64,000 nucleotides of DNA from Lepidonotus clava (taxonomy: Eukaryota; Annelida; Polychaeta; Phyllodocida; Polynoidae): the NCBI GenBank assembly GCA_936440205.1, contig OW387145.1:26663075-26727074 (forward strand). Reading direction: 5' to 3'. The position numbers and the translations under genes are program-made. Positions 23,796 to 35,489 of the stretch are shown one piece after another. Below the pieces are notes generated by a model. The model was given only the letters and a program-made list of their open reading frames with translations. It ran no database searches and was not told the DNA's origin. Within the stretch, counting starts at the first letter, position 1. Each line of letters begins with the position of its first letter.

Positions 23796-25778
23796 GGACA
23801 GACATACCTTCACATGCGAGTGAGTTGATATTAGTGATATTGCATTGTTTAAGAACAGAATGACGATATGTTCTAAGATCTAAGAAAATAATACACCGAT
23901 CTTTCCGTGGATTATCATCACTATTCCATTTGAGAAATCAGTGGCGAAAACAGTATTCTTGTGAGGTGTTTTAGATATGAATTTCTACATGTACTTTCAT
24001 AGAACGTAGACCTAAGCGTGGTATCAACGTTTATAAAAACAGTAAAAATGAGAATGTTTTTTGTTCCTACCTTACCTACTCATGCATGAATAAACCTACT
24101 TAAATCAAGCAGTTAAGGGACGCCTTCCAACGGCAGGTGCTCAGCTAGATAAAATCTGTGGAAGAACCTAATGAGATCTAAGAAACAGCCGACAGCATCC
24201 TCGGTTTCTCCTCAAATGTAAACTCTGTGTAATTGGAAATCGTGGTATGAAACCATTTGTTGCACTGGGCATGCAGTAGTTACATAGACGTTCATGTGGA
24301 ATGTCTGAATAAAAAGATAATAACGACATCCTGTTGCAGCCAAGGAACGTTCTCCTTTTGATCTTCTCAGAGACGGGCATGGAGGGTGACCTCGAGAGCT
24401 GAGTAAACATGATCATAAACATTGTTTTATCTTCTCGCAAATTGGTATCTTCCCTAGGACGGCCATGGATGATATTCCCAACAATGAACAGATTTATAAC
24501 CTAATCGGACGTCATATCATCAAATGTCTTGTAATTCACCCAGATTTGCAAGCTGTCATCCTGTGAGATCGACCTATGAGGGCGACAAACAAAGGCTTCA
24601 ATAGATCCCCCTTAAGGATAGACAACACGAGCCAGGGCGTGATTTGATCACATATATCTCCTATAATGTACATGGGTACAGCATGGGTACAGCATTGTGT
24701 CACCATCAAACAAATATAATTTTATTTGTCCTATCCAATATGTGAGAAAATTGAATTATGATAAAATATGATTGATTATAAACATAATATCCCTTATCAC
24801 CATTTGTCTATCGTTAAATCCCTATGGAGCAATAAAATCGCCCATATTAAAACAGAGGCTCCAACCAACCACCATAATCATAGCAAACCTGACTGTCACT
24901 AGATTGTGAACACGAGTTACGAAGACATAATTAATTAAGTGTCTTGTTAGTATCTTAATTCACACAATCATCTATTCGTTTTTGGAATAGAAAGGAAATG
25001 CAGGGTACATAATCCATTAATGACAAAATTTTAAGAAAATGATACAGAAATGATTCAAGAAAGAATGTTGTCTCAAGTCTGCTTATTTACTAAACGTACG
25101 CCATATTACCACAGAAAAAGAGACATCAGATGACCAATCAACCCGTGCCTGTATAGGGGGTGGGGGTGGACCCACCAAACTAGGATGGGGACCAATTATT
25201 GAGAACTAACAAGATGCTACAAGTATGAGTACATGAGTGTTAGATACAATTGTCTTTTATAATAAACTTTTATCCCACACGACTTTTGACTTCTTCAGAT
25301 AATGTTCTTATAGTTGCATTGATAAATATGACATCAAAATTGTCAGATATTTTTGACGATGGAGGACTTTGGTGAGCTGTTGGATTGTAAGAAATCGGCT
25401 AGTCTACACCCTCCTCTAGGGCTATAATATGAAAGTCTGACATAACGTTCAACAGACAGTAAAATAGCTGAGCAATTTCTTATAACCAAAAGGAATCTCT
25501 GAGGAATATTGTAGGAAGAATGCTTATAGCCTATTGTAAGCCTGGATAACCTTCTTGTACCTAACTGAGGCTGTTATTTATAATATATATTGAGATATTT
25601 TACCAGGCACTTCATATTCATCTAATCAGCTGCTCTTCCACTTGGTCCTATGACGCTAGGGCCTTCACCACCATCTATCTTGGAGACAAGAGCCAGATTC
25701 ATGATCATGGGATCGCCCTCTTCACCTACTAATCCAAAATAGGATATTTTTGTGCATTGGAGACCTACACAGTAGGGC
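23796..25778. other. AT-rich spacer, no gene seen
   Basis: Only minor features: an 11-bp direct duplication GGGTACAGCAT near 24673 and a somewhat GC-richer stretch at 24440-24620. No coding or RNA gene is supportable. Confidence 0.4.
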
Positions 25779-25783
25779 CTTAG

Positions 25784-25901
25784 TAGGGGGGGGGATCCAG
25801 GCCTTTTATTAAAAAAGAGGAGGGGGTGCCCTTATGTAAACATTTTAGGCACCCCCTTTCGAGGCGCACACCTGAGGTACCCTCCTGTAAATCCGTCCCT
25901 G
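25784..25901. mobile_element. Short hAT-like TIR element, copy 1
   Basis: The 118-bp element starts TAGGGGGGGGGATCCAGG and ends, in reverse complement, CAGGGACGGATTTACAGG. It is flanked by a perfect 5-bp direct repeat CTTAG (25779-25783, 25902-25906). The ends match the CAGGGGCGGATCCAG family seen 250 bp downstream. It has a G-rich half and a C-rich half and no coding capacity. A 5-bp duplication with CAGGG ends suggests a hAT5-type element; inferred. Confidence 0.7.
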
Positions 25902-25974
25902 CTTAGGTAAGTTGTGGACCACATTAGGAGTAAGATGCATGTAGCCTAATATGCCTCTTAATAATCCGTTACCC

Positions 25975-26050
25975 CTATAAGAAACCAGGTCTGGAATCGA
26001 ACTCTTGATTTATAGTGGAAAAGTCAATGTATTAACGGATATAGCATGCC
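25975..26050 (-). repeat. tRNA-like B-box segment, possible decayed SINE
   Basis: Read on the minus strand, GAGTTCGATTCCAGACC resembles the Pol III B box (GGTTCGANTCC), preceded by text reminiscent of an anticodon arm. There is no complete cloverleaf, so an intact tRNA is excluded. A decayed tRNA-derived SINE head is possible. Confidence 0.2.
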
Positions 26051-26153
26051 ATCTGAAACTTGTGAATTATCAGTATTAAAGAAAGATGCTTGTAATAGAA
26101 CAATATTCATAAGATATGAAATCCAATTATTTCAACGACATTCTGTTAAGCAT

Positions 26154-26307
26154 CAGGGGCGGATCCAGAAATTCCTAGAGGGGGGGGGGGGCAAAAACAT
26201 GAATGTACAGGGGGGTGGGCCCCCCATCAAACATGATTTAACAGGGGGGGGGGGGGGGGGGGGGGGCAAGGCCCGTCCCCCCCCCCCCCCACCTGGATCC
26301 GCGCCTG
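26154..26307. mobile_element. Short hAT-like TIR element, copy 2, with long G and C runs
   Basis: Ends are CAGGGGCGGATCCAG and, in reverse complement, CAGGCGCGGATCCAG. A perfect 5-bp direct repeat AGCAT lies on both sides (26149-26153, 26308-26312). The 154-bp interior contains a run of more than 20 G followed by a run of about 14 C, so it could form a strong hairpin or G-quadruplex; run lengths may be sequencing-sensitive. Non-coding. Confidence 0.8.
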
Positions 26308-26319
26308 AGCATGCCTATC

Positions 26320-26900
26320 TTCACAACTGCTGTCCCCCGTCAAACGGCTCATCCTATCGGCGGACGTCCCGTCACGTCGGGAGGCAGGGTGGTATATGGC
26401 GGTAGGTCTGATTGCCTCAGCAGCTTGTCCCCGCAGGGGAGCCGCTGCAAGCTATTGCCTGCCACTACCAAACGCCAGCCATTGTTTGTGAAGTAACCAG
26501 CGTCCCTCCGGTGTCCCCGCCTGCCCCGACCGCCGCCCAGGGCGGTGCCTACGTGCCCCCAACGGAGGACGCCGCCGACAGATTTGTGCGCGCAATATTT
26601 GAAAAGGCAGACGACAATTCGCCCAATCTGAGGCCGAGCCCGCCAACAGTCGCCGCCCAGTGTCCACAGCGCCACACGGTGGAGATCGGACCAATCGCCA
26701 CCAGGGGGCGCTGCTCCATCACTCGGCCCGCCCCCGCCAGGCGGCGGCAGCAGCAGGAGCTGGCGGTTTGAGAGTGTGAGGGAGATCTGGGTATGACTGC
26801 GGGCTGACTTAGTAGATGGTCGTCAGTGCCTCCAGGCCGCCGGGCCTCGCTGCACGGACGTTACCCCGTTCCCTTTCACAATTCTGCGCATCCATCTTCA
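26320..26900 (+). promoter_or_regulatory. CpG-rich island with CTCF and CCAAT motifs, possible promoter
   Basis: This is one of the most CpG-dense stretches in the window and stands sharply above its flanks. It holds a near-ideal CTCF site (26698-26712) with a CCAAT box just before it (GGACCAATC, 26688-26696), and ends about 140 bp before a consensus 5' splice site. A 119-codon open frame crosses it, but its proline- and arginine-rich text is typical of unconstrained GC-rich DNA. A CpG-island promoter with first exon is the most economical reading; an insulator is the alternative. Confidence 0.4.
26698..26712 (+). promoter_or_regulatory. CTCF binding motif CCACCAGGGGGCGCT
   Basis: CCACCAGGGGGCGCT followed by GC matches the canonical bilaterian CTCF core (CCANNAGGGGGCGCT) at every informative base. 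It lies in a CpG-rich island, where methylation could modulate binding. CTCF is known across Bilateria; occupancy in this organism is inferred. Confidence 0.65.
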
Positions 26901-27034
26901 AGTGTTATCTTCCCCGTCTTTGAACTTTTGTAAAAGCAATGAGGCTTCAAGACAATCATAGTGGACATACTCCCTAAATCATTAACTTCTAAGAAAATCG
27001 GCCAGGATACATGTTGGACAAACTTCTGCACTGC

Positions 27035-27048
27035 CACAGGTGAGTTGT
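27035..27048 (+). other. Consensus 5' splice site CAG|GTGAGT downstream of the CpG island
   Basis: CTGCCACAG|GTGAGTTG matches the metazoan donor consensus at all core positions, with the cut at 27040/27041. It lies about 140 bp after the CpG-rich island, so it could end a first, largely non-coding exon. The text before it is open for about 32 codons back to an in-frame TGA. No start site or transcript is visible from sequence. Confidence 0.3.
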
Positions 27049-27369
27049 CCTTCTGTTTCTTGCTATATCCAGAACATTGTGTTTTTCCATTGAGAAAAGT
27101 TTCAAACACAAAAACAACTCATGAGTATCCTGTTCATGGCATAGATTTAAAGTTTTCCTGATGAAGTCAGAAGCCTTTGAAAAATATACACTGCAATCAT
27201 TTCCCTTGCGGATGAGTTGTATATTGTTGGTCGCGTAGACCTACAATACACACCTTTTCTCAATCTTTGTAAAGCAAAAGTGGTGGTGAAAAGGGCGCAC
27301 TGTACGTGGTAGTTCTCAGATGCATTTACAAAGAGATGGTAAACTATCTAAATGTATATATACCGGCCT

Positions 27370-27680
27370 GCCTTGCGTAATCATTTGGCGGGACCTTTCA
27401 CCCAATTTCCCAGGATCCTGAAAATCCATGCAGAGGCAGAAGTTGTCAGAATTGAAGTTGTTCTTCTATTCTGAGACCACATGATCGAGTCAAGGGCTAT
27501 TTAATTTGGTGTTACTGGGAAGTCGGATGTCATTTCCACGGGGTTTTGACATTGCCGTCGGATTTGGCGTTTGTGCCAACATTACATCACCTGCAACCTC
27601 CCTCCACCATCTGTTGCTGGTCAGGTGCAACAGGAGGAGTCCCTGCAGGTGAGCGAACGGACGCTTTCCCTGCTTCAGCT
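27370..27680. promoter_or_regulatory. Island with an E-box cluster
   Basis: Four CANNTG E-boxes fall within 64 bp: CACCTG (27588), CATCTG (27608), CAGGTG (27622) and CAGGTG (27646). CACCTG and CAGGTG are one motif on opposite strands, the form bound by Snail/ZEB and E-protein factors. GC content exceeds the flanks. The last two E-boxes overlap the splice signals of the candidate microexon, so the two readings compete. Confidence 0.3.
27625..27648 (+). CDS. Candidate 24-nt microexon (VQQEESLQ)
   Basis: A pyrimidine-rich tract ending in GGTCAG precedes 24 bases that encode VQQEESLQ in frame, followed by CAG|GTGAGC, a strong donor. Length is a multiple of three, as in many regulated animal microexons. 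It lies about 580 bp after the donor at 27040/27041 on the same strand. Chance is a serious alternative, since short AG...GT pairs are common and no flanking coding exons are recognised. Confidence 0.18.
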
Positions 27681-28549
27681 ACTCCGAGCTACTCATAACA
27701 TTTAAACATTTAAACGAGGTAATTAGCGCACCTGGGATAATCACTTTCCTATGTTGTAAGCACACAAGCTAATTAAAGATATGTTACTGTGCAACCATAA
27801 CACCACCATGAGTTAATTAAAGATAATGTTATTGCGTTATGCACATAGCCCTGGGAATTCGTCACATATGAACGTGCGTCTTATACACACGTATTGGTTC
27901 AACATGATACTACTTAACTTGCCATTCTTAATTTTCTTCTCTATTCTTTTTCAATCACTGTGTTACAAAATATTGAAAAAATTGATTTGCAAATAGTTCT
28001 ATTGAAAATGATTGTGAATGGGAAATAGTTCCAATGTTTTTACCACAAACAAGTCTTGATTTGTAACATTCTCGATCAAGTCAATTCTCTATTTTGTTTG
28101 ATAACCCTTTCATTTCGTTTCAACCAATATAAATCTTAGGTTCGCACTTAATTCTAAGGGGAGGAAAAGAGAAAGAAAAACATATACAATTCCTATGTTA
28201 CCATTGCAGGCAATCGGGTGGCAAATTCAGAATTAAATGTAGTTGTAATCTATACCCACCCATCCCCCTTTTCCACATCCACGCCGTCATTCTTTTCTGC
28301 CATGCAGGGATGTACCCACGGAGGGCAAGGTATCGGGGGAGGGGGGTGTTACGGGGTGCCTTGAAGAGATTTCTAAATGTGAATGACAGGCCTACCAACC
28401 TACTTATGTGGTGAGTGCAATTGATACAATAATCATACGTTCCTGTATCCTCCTCTCCATATACATGTCTAGCACCCCTTTACATGTATTTGCTTGGTAG
28501 CCCATCAGATTATAATGCTAGTACGCCGCTACGGTGAAAGGGTTATCAG
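27681..28549. other. AT-rich spacer, no gene seen
   Basis: Plain AT-rich sequence with a repeated TTAATTAAAGATA phrase at about 27772 and 27814, a 41-bp spaced direct repeat. Nothing else is supportable. Confidence 0.4.
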
Positions 28550-28840
28550 TTATTCGGACCGACCCTGGTTAATTAGACGGGGTGTACGCTCTCTGCCTGC
28601 TCACCGGGATTGGGGCGAGTAAAATTCAATCAGGGCCCCGCGGCGTAGACATTACAACGGGACACAGTGGCAATCACCTTATATCAGAAATGCTTAATGT
28701 ACGGACGCGCTTCAATCTTAAAACTCCCGCTGGAAGTGATTCAAGAGGAAAGTTTGCAGCTCCTCAACTTGAAAAGAAGTTTTCTTGGTTGCTTTTCGCA
28801 AGGATCTCGGGCGGCAAAGCTCATTAGTCTCTTGTTTTGT
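28550..28840. promoter_or_regulatory. GC-richer island, candidate regulatory element
   Basis: It begins at a homeodomain-like TAATTAGAC and runs through CpG-containing text (CCCCGCGGCG near 28636). An 81-codon open frame crosses it without recognisable motifs. A conserved non-coding element is possible but can only be shown by cross-species alignment. Confidence 0.25.
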
Positions 28841-29099
28841 TGACTTTTATTCGGGTCCCACTTTTGTTGTGAGCGCAAACGATTCACTTCTTGAACTATA
28901 ACCAGTAATGCGTGAAAAATACATATTTCTGTATTTGTTTATTCATTCATATACAGCTTAATTTTATTGTTGTTAAAGTTCAAGGGGGTAAATGAAACTA
29001 AAAGTAATTTCCAGGCCAAAATATATGGCTTTGATTGTTGGTGTGTAACGCCCATTTATTATTCATATATTGCTGTAAGGGTGCCGTTAATTATGCACA

Positions 29100-30045
29100 A
29101 GTCGAGTGCCTCTTCTCTCATTCATCGGAAATACTGATTTATTGATGGCAGGGGGAAGGGGACCAGACCCTTCGTTGATTTAGTGCATGACAAATATAAC
29201 TCCAGTGAGCTATTGTAAATATACACAGAACAGGCCGCCAGTCTGACTTTGATGTATCTCAAGCAGCAAACAAAAGTAGACATATCAATCTAGCAGTCAA
29301 TACTCGATTTATATAACCAGGAACCACGCGGCCACTTTCCCTGAAAATTGCCTTCTTTGCATCCACGAGAATCATCTTTAAGCAGACTCTCCCAATCTTT
29401 TTTTCTCTCTTTTGTTATTGGAAATGATTCGCTTATTTATCATCAACAAATACCGGGAGACGCGGTCGGATGCCGGGCAGACGATATTTCACTCAGCATT
29501 TCCCGCCATTTCTCCCAAACTCCTCCTTCGCTGCGTGGTGCGGAGCCTGAACGCTCACTTGGTGAACTTAATCATCGCTTGTTGTTTTTATTCATGAGGT
29601 AGGAATCGATGATGGCAAGTTTTTTGGGGGGGTGGTTGGACCAGTCTCTCCGTTATCGGTGCACCCGAAGACCCTGGTGGGTGGAGGTATTCACTGAGGG
29701 TTAGTCACACGTAAAGCTAGCCGCCGCCGGGGCTTCGTACGCCACTGATTAACCGCCACATTAGGCGGACATTTTCGCATTTTTCTTGACGCAGCGCCTC
29801 AAGAACCACCCCATTGTTGGAAGCCTGCATTAAGCATTCAGCCAAAAAGCCAGGAAAGAGAAGAACACTATGCCATTGGGCTTCTTTCGATCTCCCTGTT
29901 GCATTCAGCTGTGAACTTTTTCGGGTTGTCTTTTCCTTCTGGGAAATCCCGTCCTTCTTATTAGCTTCTTTTTTGAGGTCCAATGGCGCCTGTTCAAGAG
30001 CCTGAACACGGACTGGTAGAGTCCACCGAGGCATAAGCAAACGAT
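29100..30045. promoter_or_regulatory. Long mixed island, candidate regulatory region
   Basis: Composition rises above the flanks at 29330-29560 and 29620-30030. Overlapping open frames of 60-107 codons on both strands cross it, but none has family resemblance or splice signals. I regard the whole as a candidate regulatory block. Confidence 0.25.
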
Positions 30046-33030
30046 ACGCAAATTATGTGAACGTCAATGAAATAATGTATTCAAAAATTTGTAAATTGAT
30101 TAAGAACAGCAGAATATTTACCTTGATCTCTCAAGAAAAGTAAACTTGTGAATGAGAGATAAGTCAGAATGCCTTAATCAGCATTCTTTCAACATTAGAA
30201 CTATTACAAAACTTAGAATTCACCTCCTCATATCTATCATCACCTTTGATATAATTATCTGAAAACTCGCGGTCACGCTGAAGATTGTTATGAAATAAAC
30301 ATGACAAAAAATATATTTATAGTAGAAGAATGATTATGTAATTGAAGCTATTTCATATCTAACACCAGTGTTGCTTCGAATTCGATAATTCAGATATTAT
30401 ACATCAAAATACAGTCTAAACATATTTAAAGCAAATCAACACCTATTCTTCCATTTAGCAGGTGATTATATTTAAACTAGGGGAAAGGGAGCTGATGGCA
30501 ATTACGTCAGGCTAATTTCAAAAGTAAAAACCATAATCGAAAACTGGGCAATCGAATTGGTGTTTACCGAATTTTAAAACAGAAAATAGTAAAGCCTTGA
30601 TGAGAATAAGATATTCTGTGACTGCTCGGTTACATTAGAATAATGATTGCGAAGTGAGAGAGGTTTGATGCACTGCATTCACCAACGAGTATTTGACAGG
30701 GATTAGACAAGTGACTATCACCGCATCACTAAGCTAGGGACCCACCGTCGTTCAAACCTGGGAATGAGGTGAAAAGCGGGACATGCTTAAATGCAAGTTA
30801 AGTATAGGCCATGCACACCAAGTGCTAAGCACCGCGAATAAACCAAATTCTACAACATAAGGAGCAAGAATATACCTTCTTATATGAGGTGCTGGTAATA
30901 ATAAAACTAGCATAAAATTGTTCCAGTTATAATAAGAATGAGAGGAGATTAACCTCAGTCAAATGTAACGGAACCAACCATAATTTATTCATTGGTAATT
31001 TATTTAACTATTTTGCCCCCGACAATGGTTCTGCGAGATCAGAACAGAAGAATATAATATTATGGTTATGACTATTTTTGAGGACCATTCCTGACGTATT
31101 GCAGGTGACAAAGCATTGATCAGTTCCCAGTGAAGCAGTCTGGCTCGATTTCAAATACCGATATTGCAATATAGTGGATGTATTAGTCCTATGCTAGTAT
31201 ACTATATAGTGAATTGTTATGAATAACTCAATCCGATTCTCGCATTCATAAGAAATGGAACATGAAAGTAACATGTGGGGGTCCAGGTCCTGAAAACTAT
31301 ACAATCCATGACGACCTGCATAGAAGGAAAACTAATTCGAATAGGTGAACAGACAACAGATTAATATACCATACAGACTGGACGCTCACGGGGCTTCCTA
31401 TCATCGGCTCGACCTGACCGCCTGTTAGAGTATTTTTGGATTGACTATTCGCCTATGTCCATGACCACAGTGTGTTGCACAAGGGATCTACTCTCAATAC
31501 ACCCAAAATACCTTCAGTGGTACAACGAACGATGATTGGTTATGCCTAAGACTGGATTTACTGATATCTACAGCAAGGGGGACTGATCAAATATTGCCCA
31601 AAGATCAATCTGTATCTATCTATTACCTGTGGTATAATTATGGTTAAAATGCCGATTTTAATACGATTTAGGCGCAACTCAGTCTCAATATCTAGTTTCA
31701 AATCTTTGTTATCCCAATTAATATGGAATTTGCAAAAATGAGTTTGCAAGGCTAAGATAATTCAAAGATTTATTTCATGTCTGTAAAGGCTGTATTCTAA
31801 CATCCCATTTTTCTTCTCTTGAATCGGATGGTCAGAGAATACTTACAAGCTGCGTTTAACACTCAATCATAGTTGTGAAACACAACCAGTCACTCTCTAA
31901 TGATTAAATACAGTTGATGATAAAATTGTTGTTATAATGTTATGTTCACAAACAAATAACTTATTTCTAGCTTACACGTAAAACTTGCCACATATATGGG
32001 TCACTCCATTTGGATTTGATTATGTCAAAATACAACAAGACATAAGATAGCAATGAAAACGTTATATCAAGAAACCCTCCAACGCCAAAAACATACCCCT
32101 GGAAGTATATAGGATCGTCTAGGGATGTCATACATAATAACCCATGGCCGACAGATAAGGTGGTCTCCTTACGAGCGTCACAACTACCAGGAAACGATGA
32201 TGCCACATTATTCCAGGAAGGCTATGGCTTTGTGTTACTACTTACCGGGATTTATATAGTTGATTAGCAGCATTAAAAGTTTTAGTAGCATAGAGAAATG
32301 GTCCTATTCCATGGCAGTATGCTGCGTAAGTAGTATATAGAGAGTGGTCCACACCTATCACTATTATATTATCAGTTCATGAAAATATCAGAATGATATT
32401 TTTACCATCATACATTGATTATACGTATTGTGCTTTGACATGGTTATCATAGAAGTAATTTTAGTTTCTTTCCAAAGGAAATTTAACGTGAAAGAAAAAG
32501 AAAATTAGTCATAATATACGTAGATATCCAGTCCAAAGCACAAAGTTTGATGTCAACGGTGTATAGGATTAAAGGGAAAATTGCGCGCCGATAGGTATCT
32601 AATCATAGTTATCCTTATGCTTAAAAATAATAAGATAGGTGCAACGGTGCAACTTTCTAAACAATTAGCTCCTAATACTGATTACAGACTGGTTACTAAT
32701 GCCCCTAGGAACATGGATTGTCAATAGAATATTCCACTCCGTTGCCAAATTGAGCTTTCACTGTGCCTTTAGAAAGGGAATCATCTTCAAATATCATTTG
32801 GAATTCTCGAGTCATTATACGTGTGGGGACAGGGACCTGTCAGCAAACTATGGCTAATAGGTCCAATGTGGCCCTGGCGGATCAGGGGATTAAAATACAA
32901 CACATTCAATTACCCTCCGGCGGCTGAGTCTAATGACTCGGCTTTCATGTCTGGATGGTATGACGGTTGGTAACACATTCACTCTCAAATTCATGTGTTC
33001 TGAATAGTAATAATATAAAATAAGTTGGCT
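30046..33030. other. Long AT-rich stretch, no gene seen
   Basis: Nearly 3 kb without a supportable gene, repeat family or RNA. Donor-like text on the minus strand near 30122 (CAAGGTAAAT) and 32247 (CCGGTAAGTAG) is not accompanied by open exons. Confidence 0.45.
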
Positions 33031-33036
33031 GAGTAA

Positions 33037-33266
33037 CAAAAGGTCGTATCTCAAAAACATCGATTTTATTTTTATTTTTGATTTTATAAAATTAACCATA
33101 ATATTGTAAAATAAGGTTTACAGGGAAGTTATCTGAAAAACTGAATGATAAGATATTTTTATTTTGTATGAATTATCATATTTTACTAAGAATATACCTT
33201 TAGATTCTTTCAGATACGACCTTTTATTATTCACTAAAAAGTGGAAATGTGCAGATACGACCTTTG
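33037..33266. mobile_element. Possible small TIR element with AAAGGTCGTATCT ends
   Basis: CAAAAGGTCGTATCT (33037-33051) is answered by its reverse complement AGATACGACCTTTG (33253-33266). A third copy, AGATACGACCTTTT, lies inside at 33212-33225. The 230-bp interval is AT-rich and non-coding. No clear target duplication was found, so it may be a decayed miniature transposon or a repeated 13-mer with another origin. Confidence 0.4.
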
Positions 33267-33371
33267 TATACTGGTTCATAACATGCCAAAGATTTGGAAA
33301 ATTCGAAAAATTCCAAAATTTCCAGAAATGTTAGGGAAGAGGGAAAAATTTTCAAAAATAAAAATATAATC

Positions 33372-33416
33372 GATTTTACGTCAAATTACATTTTACGTCA
33401 GATTTACATTTTACGG
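33372..33416. repeat. Three short tandem units containing TTTTACGTCA
   Basis: ATTTTACGTCA, ATTTTACGTCA and ATTTTACGGTC follow one another at about 18-20 bp spacing, separated by variants of AATTAC. Two units keep the ACGTCA half-CRE. A local slippage repeat is the likely origin. Confidence 0.5.
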
Positions 33417-34249
33417 TCTAACAGACCCTGTGACTGTGGTACATCATCAGTCGCTGATTTAGAGGTAGTGGGCGCGGATTTGCCCCACCCGTTTTTTTCT
33501 TTTTTTGTGTGTGTCAATTTAAATTTCTGGTGAAAAGCAGGCGCCGCCCACGCGCGCCATCTATTCCAAAAGCTGCATCCACCAGTGAACATAAACGTTG
33601 TACAGATGATGTAACATCCCCCAAAATGGGCTTGCCGCTTTATCAACATGAAGAATAATATGTCATCGTTATTACTTACGGTTCTTTTTTATTGTCACAT
33701 TTGCTTACAACCAAATAGCCTAATTATAATCAAAAATCCTTTTCTTTTAGCTGCTTTGAGTTGATAAATCTGAAAAGCAATCCCGTGATCACATCCGCAC
33801 AAGGTCTACGTCCCTCATTGAGCACCGACTCAGGGTCAGTAGACCTATTACAAGTAGTGGGCTTTGGCAGCCTTATTCCAACTCTGGTTAGAAAAACAAA
33901 GACGCGTGGCCGCAAAATAATGACTGCAACTCTCTTACAGCTTTGAACGATGTTGTAATGAGCAATTAGATAATATTTGTAATAAATGTTATATGAATAT
34001 CATACATTGGTAGAAACTAAAAAGGCCAAATCAGGGTAAGGACGATAGAAACCGTGTCTAACTGGTTGGGTCATCGTGTAAGTCTCTTTAAGAGTTATTA
34101 TTGTGTAAGATTGGGATAGGTGATGAAATAAAGTGTTGATAACCAACGGACACTCTAGTTCCTTTAGCTAAATAACGCTTAACAAGAGATATTATAATTC
34201 TATTGGAGTGGTGTTGTTACTATTTGGTTAGATCTACAGGGTTCCTTTT

Positions 34250-34770
34250 GAGCCATTTCACCCAAGTAGCATTATGTACCTGCTATGCCTCTGAGGATAG
34301 TTATTCCCATGTTAATTAAGATTATTGATTCATTACCACAGAACATCTCAAGTATAGGGAAGGGTAGTCTACTATGTTGAGGCAATTTGACCTGATAATT
34401 ATAGTTTTTCGTGAGGTCCATAATTATCAATCCTTCAGATTTGACTCTGAGGCTGATAGGGCTTTAGCCATTTGTTCATCGCTATTGTTACAGCATAGCG
34501 AAATGTCATGAAGACTTATTTTTTCAGGGATTTCTAATGCTTTCAAATGTATCCAGGATAGGGAAGGGCAAATCTACTGTCATTTACCACGTTACTATGT
34601 TTTTCCCATGCGGCTCATGGTATATCTTCCCTTCTGATTTGACTCTAAGACTAGAGGAATGTCACTAGTTCGGTTAGTTTCACTGTTATATTTCGCTTAA
34701 GTCAGGCTGACCTTCATTTTCTAAAGATTTGTAATGTTTTCATAAATGTGTCATAAGGTCCTTTGTGTAT
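34250..34770 (+). repeat. Diverged tandem repeat, about 200-bp period
   Basis: ATAGGGAAGGG at 34354 recurs at 34558. In each copy it is followed by a TCTACT segment, CAGATTTGACTCT or CTGATTTGACTCT, and a CACTGTTA or CTATTGTTA segment. A partial third copy of the AAATGT-type segment follows at about 34709. Copies are well diverged, so the duplication is old. Confidence 0.6.
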
Positions 34771-35489
34771 AAACGATAATTAAGATATGAAAAATACATG
34801 CTATCACAAGATCAATAGTCCAAACCATAATGAGACAGGCTGTAGTTCTGTTTACGTATAGTTTGAACAGCAGGTTCATTTAATCAGTTGAACAGCATTC
34901 TTGGCCACGGTTCACGCACAACGTAATATCTTTACTTCATAGCAGACCTGGGTATGATGATGATGATTGTAGGGGTTTAGGGTGTATTCAGCAATTTTTC
35001 AGCTATATCAACACCAACTCATGTTTGTATATACCAGTTGGCCGACGGAAACTATGGGGGTGAGAACGGCCTGGGTATGGAGAACGATAACTATGATATC
35101 AGTAAATTTTTATGTTTTATTTCTCCATTGTACTCGTGCAGACAAAAATACCTTAATATCATCAAACCTCCTATAATCCATTCCGCCAGAGAAATGACTG
35201 TAACTACACCGATATAGGATATGAGTTGTACCGACAAAATGTTACTATACCTTTTGGTCAACTCGATATTTAGTTTAAAAACAGTTGGTTCTTGTACTCA
35301 GTTACAACTTAGTTGATAATTAATATGAGGTATTTGGAATAATGATATTTGTACCAATTCAGTCAGATACACCTTTGACTTTTGGCTTATTCTCAATTAC
35401 TTCGACCTATTTTATCCATTCCAAACTGTCCAAACTTTCTTCTGCGACAGAAAAACTAGCTTTCTCTGTGTTACTCTCTTGCATAAGTA
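34771..35489. other. AT-rich spacer, no gene seen
   Basis: No repeat, RNA or coding feature is supportable. A CCAACTCATG to ATATACCAG stretch near 35010 lies in a short open frame without resemblance. Confidence 0.4.

Noticed and set aside
25975-26050. Intact tRNA gene
   Set aside because: Only a B-box-like phrase is present; no acceptor pairing or A box at the right spacing.
26412-26771. 119-codon open frame in the CpG island
   Set aside because: GC-rich DNA lacks stops, and both strands are open here. The proline/arginine-rich text gives no family.
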